From contig NZ_JAPCZF010000004.1 of assembly GCF_025938095.1 (NCBI RefSeq), forward strand, positions 434,001-498,000: DNA of 64,000 nucleotides, given 5' to 3'. The position numbers and the translations under genes were made by a program. The notes under the pieces were generated by a model. It made no database searches. It saw nothing but the letters and a program-made list of their open reading frames with translations, and had not been told where the DNA came from. Positions 58,058 to 64,000 of this stretch are shown one piece after another. Numbering within the stretch: the first letter of the stretch is position 1; every line of letters starts with the position of its first letter. Source of the DNA: Novosphingobium sp. JCM 18896 (GTDB lineage: Bacteria; Pseudomonadota; Alphaproteobacteria; Sphingomonadales; Sphingomonadaceae).

Positions 58058-60508
58058 TTAGTATCGGAAACGGAAGTCTACGCCGACGCGGCGCGGTGCC
58101 AGGATATTCTGGGCATAGTAACGCTCGACGATGCCATTGCGGACCTGGTTGAACGAACTGATGTCGTTGCTGATTCCGGTGATGGCGTACTTGTTGAAGA
58201 TGTTGTCGGCGTAGATGCCGAAGTCGAAATGCTCGGCGCGATAGGTGATCGACGCGCGATGCGTGGTGTAGGAGGGGATGACCTCGCCGTTACCGCGCAG
58301 ACCGATGCGCGAGTAGACGTCGCCCTTGTAGGCGACAGCCCAGTTCGCCTCGATCTCGTTGCCGTTGGCGAGCGGCTGAGTGTAGGTGACCTGCGCCGAG
58401 CCCGCGTGCTTGGAAGATCCCGGCAGGCGGTCGCCGGCGAAGGCGCCGTAGGACTTGCCCTGGCTGACGACGAGGCCCGGGGCGTCGGCGGTCAGATAGG
58501 CGTCGGTGTAGCTGTAGTTCCCCTGGAGCGAGAGGTTCGGCGTAACCTTGACCCTTGCGGTGAATTCGACACCCTTCGACACTGCGCTGCTGCCGTTGAC
58601 GGTGATGCCGACCGCACCATTGACCGTGCGCGACGGGACCTGGAGGCCGGTCCATTTGACGTGGTAGACCGAGCCGGTCAGCTGCAGGCGCTTGTCGAGC
58701 AGCGAGGCGCGGACGCCGAGTTCGATGTTGCGCGTCTTGTCGGGCTGATAGGCCAGTTCGCTCGGCAGGGCGCAGACGTTCTGACCGGCCGGCAGCGGGA
58801 TGATACACGGTGCGACGCGGTTGACGTTACCCGTGCGGTAGCCCTTGCTGTAGGTGAAGTAGGTCATCAGGTCCTCGCTGAACTTGTACGAGGTGTTGGC
58901 CTTCCACACGAAACCATCGGCTGCCGTCGATCCCGACCGGACGCGGCTCGGGATGATCTGGGCGAGGGGGTAGGGGGTCCGGACCTGGCCGCTTGCGGTC
59001 AGCGGGGTGTCCGTGCCGCCCTCGGCGAAGGCGTCGTACTTGAAGTAGCGGACGCCGCCGGTGACCTGCCACTTGTCGGTGATGCTGAACGTGCCCTCGC
59101 CGTAGACGGCCTTTTCCTTGGTCTGGGTATTGACGAAGGAGATGTATTCGAGGTCGTCGGGGCGATTGATCGGCGGGCGCGGCAGGCCGGTGCTCGGAAC
59201 GATCGTGCCGGCGCGGGTCGAATTGTACCAGGCGACGTAGCCGGGCAGCACTTCCTTGCCGTTCGAACCGGTGCGCATGTTGTTGTAGAAGCCGCCGATG
59301 ACCCAGCTGAACGGGCCGCCATGGCTCGAGACCAGGCGCAGTTCGGCGTTGAACTGCTTCGTACGGTTGTTCGACTGGGTATAGGCCGAATAGTTCGGGA
59401 ATGCCTCGTAGCCATAGTTCAGGTCGAGCAGCAGGTCGGTCTGGTCGCCGAAGGTGTCCGTGGTCTGCTTGGTCCAGGCCGAGGTGGCGACCACCTGAGC
59501 GAAGCCGAGGCTGACGTTCGCTTCGGCCGCGAACAGGTCCGACGTACGGGTCACGGGTTCCTGGTAGCGCTTGGCCGATTCATAGCGACCGGTGCCCAGC
59601 ACGCCGGCCTGAACCGTCTGCGTGCCGCCGGTCTTCGTCTGCTGGTGCGCATAGGTCAGGTACAGCTTCGCATCGGGATTCAGCTCGAGGAGCAGCTGGT
59701 TGCGCGTGGTGAAGGTGCGCTCGTAGTTGAGGTCCTTCTTCGAGTAGAAGTTGGCGGCCTGCTGCGCTGCCGTGCCGAGGCCGGCCTGGGCTGCGGTCGT
59801 CCCGCGGACCGGCTGGGGATTCGACACGCCGGGCTGCTTGAGCAGGTAGTTGTAGTCGATGAAGCCAGGGTTGTCGTAGTAGCCCACGACCGTACGGAAG
59901 GCGATGTGATCCTGCACGATCGGCACGTTGATCGTGACGTCGCCGTTGATGCCCGCATCCTTGCTTTGCGACTGACCGAAGGCGCGGAGGTGCGCGTCGA
60001 TCGACCAGTCGCTGCTGTCCGGACGGTTGGGCATGTAGCGGATCGCACCCGACAGGGTGCCCAGGCCGTAGAGCGTGCCCTGCGGTCCCTGCAGCACTTC
60101 GACGCGGGCGATGTCGAGCAGCTTGAAGTCGAGGTAGAGCGGCACTTCGCCGAGATAGACGCCGACCGCGCTGTTGGAGTTGGCGCCGCTGCCGGCATCC
60201 GACGACGAGATGCCGCGCATGATGATCGTACCGGCCGAGCGCGGGCCGGTTTCGGCCACGGTCAGGCCCGGCGTGAAGGCCGCGAGGCCCTTGGCGTCGT
60301 CGATGCGCTGCTTGGAAAGCTCCTGCGAGCTCAGCGCGCTGATGTTGATCGGCGCGTCCTGCAGCGAAGTGGCGCGGCGGGTTGCCGTGACCACGATTTC
60401 GTCACCCTCATCCTTGGCGGTGACGGCGACATCCTGCGCATAGACCTGCGTCGCGCTCACGCCCATCAGCATGGTCGCAGAAAGTAAAGTGTTTCGAATC
60501 AATCTCAT
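58058..60508 (-). CDS. TonB-dependent receptor, 816 aa
   Basis: Signal peptide ending TQVYA, TonB box-like DEIVVTATRRA, plug domain with IIMRGISSSDAGSG, VYLGEVPLYLDF, IARVEVLQGPQGTLYGLGTLSGAIRY, and a long barrel ending VGVDFRFRY with an aromatic last residue. GGAG precedes ATG 60508. The plug style (multiple-choice short loops, LQGPQGTLYG) is common in sphingomonad receptors for aromatic or steroid-like compounds as well as iron complexes. It stands alone with a long upstream region. The ligand is unknown. Confidence 0.92.
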   Translation of the reverse strand: MRLIRNTLLSATMLMGVSATQVYAQDVAVTAKDEGDEIVVTATRRATSLQDAPINISALSSQELSKQRIDDAKGLAAFTPGLTVAETGPRSAGTIIMRGISSSDAGSGANSNSAVGVYLGEVPLYLDFKLLDIARVEVLQGPQGTLYGLGTLSGAIRYMPNRPDSSDWSIDAHLRAFGQSQSKDAGINGDVTINVPIVQDHIAFRTVVGYYDNPGFIDYNYLLKQPGVSNPQPVRGTTAAQAGLGTAAQQAANFYSKKDLNYERTFTTRNQLLLELNPDAKLYLTYAHQQTKTGGTQTVQAGVLGTGRYESAKRYQEPVTRTSDLFAAEANVSLGFAQVVATSAWTKQTTDTFGDQTDLLLDLNYGYEAFPNYSAYTQSNNRTKQFNAELRLVSSHGGPFSWVIGGFYNNMRTGSNGKEVLPGYVAWYNSTRAGTIVPSTGLPRPPINRPDDLEYISFVNTQTKEKAVYGEGTFSITDKWQVTGGVRYFKYDAFAEGGTDTPLTASGQVRTPYPLAQIIPSRVRSGSTAADGFVWKANTSYKFSEDLMTYFTYSKGYRTGNVNRVAPCIIPLPAGQNVCALPSELAYQPDKTRNIELGVRASLLDKRLQLTGSVYHVKWTGLQVPSRTVNGAVGITVNGSSAVSKGVEFTARVKVTPNLSLQGNYSYTDAYLTADAPGLVVSQGKSYGAFAGDRLPGSSKHAGSAQVTYTQPLANGNEIEANWAVAYKGDVYSRIGLRGNGEVIPSYTTHRASITYRAEHFDFGIYADNIFNKYAITGISNDISSFNQVRNGIVERYYAQNILAPRRVGVDFRFRY

Positions 60509-60923
60509 AAGTCACTCCGACCCCTAGCTGTTTGAGCCTATCGTGAAGTGACATCCCTCCCTTGGCGCTCTGGCTATGCCGGCACCTTGTGGTCGTTCTG
60601 GTATTCTTTTGTGTTGAGCCCCCGCCCTACTTTGATGGGCGACAAGGGATAAGGTATGGATATTACGAATGTGGTCAAGCGTAATATTTCCGCACCTGCT
60701 CAGTATGAGCAAGATTTATGCTGCATCGCACAAATCGTTGGTTCTATGGGGAAAATCGGACGTCCGCTGATTGCGTCCAAAATGGCTTCGTCGTGAAAAT
60801 CGCACGCGGAGATAGCTGTCAGGTACCCGTTGGCCACGGTCGGCGAATCAAACCGCGGCATCGCAGATGGATACGCATTTGCCTCTAGCGATGCCGCAAC
60901 GCGACAATCGGAACGGGGTCACC
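60509..60923. other. Long intergenic region upstream of the 816-residue TonB receptor
   Basis: About 415 bases, less GC-rich than the surroundings, without a convincing gene; the short frames in it lack a ribosome-binding site and codon bias. It holds the receptor promoter and an inverted repeat ATATTACG-N12-CGTAATAT at 60660-60687, about 150-180 bases before the receptor start, which may be a regulator site. Confidence 0.5.
60660..60687. promoter_or_regulatory. Inverted repeat ATATTACG-N12-CGTAATAT
   Basis: Perfect 8-base arms separated by 12 bases in an AT-rich pocket upstream of the receptor gene. The arm spacing (centres 20 bases apart) suits a dimeric regulator binding one face of the helix. 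The regulator is unknown. Confidence 0.4.
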
Positions 60924-61949
60924 CTAGGATGCCGCCGGCGCCTTCGGTCGCAAGGCCGGGGCCAGGTAAGGGCTGCGCAGAGCCTTGTCGATTTCACGCT
61001 GTGCCTCGGCGAGATGAAAATCCTGCGCCGCGAGATCCAGGAGCAGGTCGGCGGGATCGACGCCGTGTAACAGGTTCTCCGCGATCCAGGTGCGCCATTC
61101 GTCGTTGAACGACGGATGGTGGCTCGTCCCCGCGGACGGCGGCGGTGCCGCCAAAGCCCGCCGGGGTGTTCCGGGCTCGGCCAGCAGGCAGGTCTGGAGC
61201 AGCGCATCCATCCTGCCCTCGTCGATCAGCCACTTCACCACCGCATGCGGCGCTTGCGGAAAGTCCATGATCCGCACCCCTTCGACCTGCGCGAACCTTT
61301 CGGCGTGGAGCCGATCGAGGTTGGTGCTGCCGTCGGTCTCGGCTCCCGTGCCATAGACGAGCTGCATCTCGGGCAGCGCGTCGAGGCCTGAGAGCAGGGC
61401 CGGTAGATCGTCATAGAGCGGTGAGGGAGGATGCCGCTCCAGCGCCTCCATGACGGCGATCCAGCGCAGGTCGTCGTCGCGCCGGGCCCAGTCCGAACGC
61501 AGGTAGGACAGCGGCCCGAAGGCCAGGACGCGGTCCACGCCCAGCAGGGCGCCGTAGAGCACGGCAGCGTAGGCGCCCATCGACTGGCCGACCATGGTGA
61601 CTGAAGTCGGGCGCACGGCCTCGATCAACTGCCGGATGCGCGCGGCCGTCTCGTGAACGTTGCGGCCGAGCCCGGCGATGCCATGCTGATACCAGAGGTT
61701 TGCACTATCGCGCAGGTAGAGGCAGTTGATCGGGCGCTGCGTCGCAGCGCTCATCTTCTGGACGCGGCCGACGAAATCGAAGGCCGGCAGGCTTTCCCAG
61801 GAAACGAAGGCGAAGGACACGACGAGCGGCGCGTTCGCGTGCGGAGCGTTCAGCATGAAGCCGGCATCGGGATCGGCCTGTACCGTCGCGAATGGCGTTC
61901 GTTCCGGAGCCGTAACGATTGGCTTCGGTGGTTTGACGAGATCCCGCAT
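60924..61949 (-). CDS. Alpha/beta-hydrolase-fold protein, 341 aa
   Basis: No signal peptide. The nucleophile elbow is VGQSMGAYAAVLYG with Ser123 (GxSxG). An upstream block LWYQHGIAGLGRNVHETAARI is typical of a group of hydrolase-like proteins found near surface or uptake genes. A late His (FPQAPHAVVKWL) could complete a triad, with an Asp between. The C-terminal 90 residues form a helical extension. The gene is divergent from the last TonB receptor. Substrate unknown. Confidence 0.78.
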   Translation of the reverse strand: MRDLVKPPKPIVTAPERTPFATVQADPDAGFMLNAPHANAPLVVSFAFVSWESLPAFDFVGRVQKMSAATQRPINCLYLRDSANLWYQHGIAGLGRNVHETAARIRQLIEAVRPTSVTMVGQSMGAYAAVLYGALLGVDRVLAFGPLSYLRSDWARRDDDLRWIAVMEALERHPPSPLYDDLPALLSGLDALPEMQLVYGTGAETDGSTNLDRLHAERFAQVEGVRIMDFPQAPHAVVKWLIDEGRMDALLQTCLLAEPGTPRRALAAPPPSAGTSHHPSFNDEWRTWIAENLLHGVDPADLLLDLAAQDFHLAEAQREIDKALRSPYLAPALRPKAPAAS

Positions 61950-62087
61950 CGCCGGCCTCTATCGCATCTTTCTCACGTCGATCCAGTGCGGATCGCTCCG
62001 GTCCGGCTCGGTTCGATGCCGCGTTACCGCGGCGAAACCACTTGCACTTCCGCCGATTCTGTCGCCAGTGAAGGTGCGGGAGGGGAC

Positions 62088-62174
62088 ATGGCCGAGTGGA
62101 AAGCCGGCATGCGGGTGCTGTCTGAGGAAATGGTTTGCATCGGCCCCAGCGCGCTGCGGCGAGCCATCGCATGA
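62088..62174 (+). CDS. 28-residue leader frame overlapping the TonB receptor start
   Basis: A short frame begins at ATG 62088 directly behind a very strong GGGAGGGG and ends at TGA 62172-62174, overlapping the ATG of the receptor (ATGA at 62171-62174). The receptor itself has no clear ribosome-binding site, so it may depend on translation of this frame. The peptide (MAEWKAGMRVLSEEMVCIGP and eight more) has no known motif. Confidence 0.45.
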   Translation: MAEWKAGMRVLSEEMVCIGPSALRRAIA

Positions 62175-64000
62175 CCTGCTCGTCCGCGCGGTGCGCCGCC
62201 CTGTTCGTCTCTGCGACGCTTGGCGTCGGGCATGCTGCTGTAGCATCTGCGCAGGACCGCGCCGTGCAGATCGAGATTCCGGGGCAACGCCTGGACGGCG
62301 CGCTGCTCGAATTCTCTCGCCAGGCGAAACGGCAGCTCCTGTTCTCGCCCGACCTCGTCCGCGGGAGGGTTTCGCGCGCGGTCGCCGGTACCTACCCACC
62401 GCTCCTGGCGCTTCGCCGCATGCTCGCGGGCTCGGGCTTGAATGTCAGGACGACGGCTTCCGGGGTCTTCGTGATCTTCGTCGACCGGACGAGCGCAATG
62501 CCGCGCGCGGCGGCCGCTGCTCCGCGGCCCCGTCCCCCGGTGGCGATGACCGACCCGGCGACGATCGTCGTCACGGCGCGCCGCCGCGAGGAAATCCAGC
62601 AGAACGTGCCGCAGACCGTCAACGCCGTGACCGCGCACGATCTGCGGCGTTTCAACGTTCAACGTTTCGAAGATCTCCAGTACCTGGTGGCGGGTCTCGA
62701 TCTGTCCAGCGGTGCGCGTGGCTTCAGCAACACGGCCTCGATGCGGGGCGTTACCTTCGCCACCGAGAGCGCCGCCAGTCCGACGGTCGAGTTCTATCTC
62801 AACGACGCGCCGGTCAGCTCGGGCTTCCTGTTCCAGTCGCTGTTCGACACCCGGCAGATCGAAGTGCTCCGCGGTCCGCAGGGCACTCTGCGGGGACGCG
62901 CGGCACCGTCCGGCGCGATAACGCTGACGACGCGCGAGCCCGAAATCGATGCGTGGGGCGGCTACCTCGAGGCGACCGCCACGAACCTCGGCGGGGTGAA
63001 CGCCAACGCGGCGCTCAACATGCCGCTGATCGAGGGAGCGGCCGCGCTCCGTGTGGCGGGGCTGGTCGATCACAACGATTACGACGGGGTGCGGAGCGTG
63101 AGCAATCCCGCGAAGCCCTGGCAGCGGACCCATGCGGTACGGGCAACGCTGCGCGCCGAGCCGCTTCCCAACCTGTCGGCGACGGTGATGTACCAGCATC
63201 TCGACAAGGACATGGGGACCTTCCCCCACGTCGCCGGCACCGGTTCGCCCGGCGGCGTTTTCATGGCGCCCGGCTATGCCGAGCCGGTTCGCCTGGCCGC
63301 CGGGTTCAACGGACCGGTCCTGCGGGCGCAGGACCGCCGCGCGATCGCCGAAGTCCCGTTCCGCTCGACCGATCGCTATGATGTCCTCATCGGCCGGATC
63401 GATTGGCGTTTCGGGGGGCAACGGCTGATCTATGTCGGTAGCTATGCGAACAGCCGCAACCTGAGCCTGCGTCCGGGCGATGCCGGAAATCTGCTCCCCG
63501 GTTACGACTACGACGTGACCACGACCAGTCGTAATCGCTACTGGACCCACGAAGTCCGGCTCGAATCCGAAGAGCGCCTGGCCGGCATTTTCGACTATAC
63601 CGCGGGCTTGTTCCACTCGCGCACCAGGGGCGAAACCGCGAGCAATCGCGGCCCGAGTTTCGATCGCGGCGCCTTCGGTTCGCCGCTCGGCGCGCCGTCT
63701 CCGTTCGGGCCCGTGATCGCGCGGTACAGCTCGGCGAGCCAGCTCGACCGTTCGCGCAACACCTGGGAAACCTCGTTGTTCGGCAATCTCACCGTGCATT
63801 TCGGTGATCGGACGGAGCTGGCGATCGGCGGTCGCTACATCGCCGCCGGCAAGAACTCGACCACGCGGAATTCGCGTCTGCCCGGCGGGATCGAACTGGT
63901 GCCGGCGGCGTCTGACGGGTGCGCGCCTGGACAGACGCTGAGTGCCGCCTATCCCGGCTTTTGCGATGCCGCCATCGCCGCGGGTCTTTCCGGCGCGGCC
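62171..64000 (+). CDS. TonB-dependent receptor with N-terminal STN domain (3' end outside window)
   Basis: 610 codons are open to the right edge. A signal peptide (ending AAVASA) is followed by an STN (secretin/TonB short N-terminal) domain at about 35-105 (IPGQRLDGALLEFSRQAKRQ, LRRMLAGSGLNVRTTASGVFVI). A linker and the TonB-box-like ATIVVTARRREE precede the plug (ASMRGVTFATESAASPTVEFYL, IEVLRGPQGTLRGRAAPSGAITLTT) and the first half of the barrel. STN-bearing receptors often signal to a FecR/sigma pair; no such pair adjoins this gene in the window. It is divergent from the alpha/beta hydrolase, and its start overlaps a 28-codon leader frame. Confidence 0.9.
   Translation, partial: MTCSSARCAALFVSATLGVGHAAVASAQDRAVQIEIPGQRLDGALLEFSRQAKRQLLFSPDLVRGRVSRAVAGTYPPLLALRRMLAGSGLNVRTTASGVFVIFVDRTSAMPRAAAAAPRPRPPVAMTDPATIVVTARRREEIQQNVPQTVNAVTAHDLRRFNVQRFEDLQYLVAGLDLSSGARGFSNTASMRGVTFATESAASPTVEFYLNDAPVSSGFLFQSLFDTRQIEVLRGPQGTLRGRAAPSGAITLTTREPEIDAWGGYLEATATNLGGVNANAALNMPLIEGAAALRVAGLVDHNDYDGVRSVSNPAKPWQRTHAVRATLRAEPLPNLSATVMYQHLDKDMGTFPHVAGTGSPGGVFMAPGYAEPVRLAAGFNGPVLRAQDRRAIAEVPFRSTDRYDVLIGRIDWRFGGQRLIYVGSYANSRNLSLRPGDAGNLLPGYDYDVTTTSRNRYWTHEVRLESEERLAGIFDYTAGLFHSRTRGETASNRGPSFDRGAFGSPLGAPSPFGPVIARYSSASQLDRSRNTWETSLFGNLTVHFGDRTELAIGGRYIAAGKNSTTRNSRLPGGIELVPAASDGCAPGQTLSAAYPGFCDAAIAAGLSGAA

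Noticed and set aside
60524..60712. A 62-codon minus-strand frame in the long intergenic region
   Set aside because: No ribosome-binding site, no codon bias and no recognisable motif; it covers the receptor promoter region.
62024..63799. A 591-codon minus-strand frame over the last TonB receptor
   Set aside because: The plus-strand frame encodes STN and plug motifs; the antisense frame has none.

Overview
The window looks like a chromosomal segment of a GC-rich alphaproteobacterium of the sphingomonad type (Novosphingobium, Sphingobium or a relative). I infer this from five TonB-dependent receptors in 64 kb, a P450 / phosphotransferase / DDN-family gene group, FecI/FecR regulation, a CtrA-type TTAA-N7-TTAA site, and dense operons with ATGA stop/start overlaps. 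I see no rRNA, tRNA, CRISPR array, insertion sequence or phage gene. Most long open frames antisense to the listed genes are by-products of high GC.

Layout. 1-1.2 kb: end of a TonB receptor. 1.25-9.8 kb (minus): a six-gene operon of four small secreted DUF11-type proteins, one 1677-residue DUF11 / beta-barrel protein and a PilZ c-di-GMP receptor. 9.95-13.6 kb: putA. 13.6-16.8 kb (plus): phosphotransferase-like protein, cytochrome P450 and DDN-type protein, closed by a strong terminator. 16.9-24.8 kb (minus): a 2636-residue RTX protein with an extracellular-nuclease domain and lamin-tail repeats, with a CtrA-like site just before its ribosome-binding site. 25-26.9 kb: diguanylate cyclase. 27-32.4 kb (minus): TonB receptor, FecR, ECF sigma factor and acid phosphatase; the receptor and the phosphatase share the same bipartite promoter. 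32.6-36.6 kb: two TetR regulators around an orphan four-gene membrane operon resembling heme-copper oxidase subunits III and IV without subunits I and II.

36.7-48.7 kb is the metabolic core. A TTQ (tryptophan tryptophylquinone) amine dehydrogenase cluster (mauB-E-D-A type) with two monoheme cytochromes c is followed by a TonB receptor broken by an in-frame amber codon, then an aldehyde dehydrogenase, an acyl-CoA ligase, a LysR regulator, an isovaleryl-CoA-dehydrogenase-like enzyme and a thioesterase-like protein. Together these read as periplasmic oxidation of a primary amine to an aldehyde, then acid, acyl-CoA and enoyl-CoA. MauG, MauF and amicyanin are absent. 48.7-57.7 kb holds a DUF4166 oxidoreductase with an FAD monooxygenase, a Tat-linked GMC dehydrogenase pair, a DUF885 metal-hydrolase-like protein, and a fatty-acid-hydroxylase-family enzyme with a membrane partner. 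58-64 kb holds two more TonB receptors around an alpha/beta hydrolase; the last one carries an STN domain and is preceded by an overlapping 28-codon leader frame.

The best candidates for undescribed biology are the DUF11/PilZ operon, the MauG-less TTQ cluster, the orphan oxidase-subunit operon, the matched ECF promoters and the amber-interrupted receptor. Functions are assigned by reading motifs; no database search was possible.
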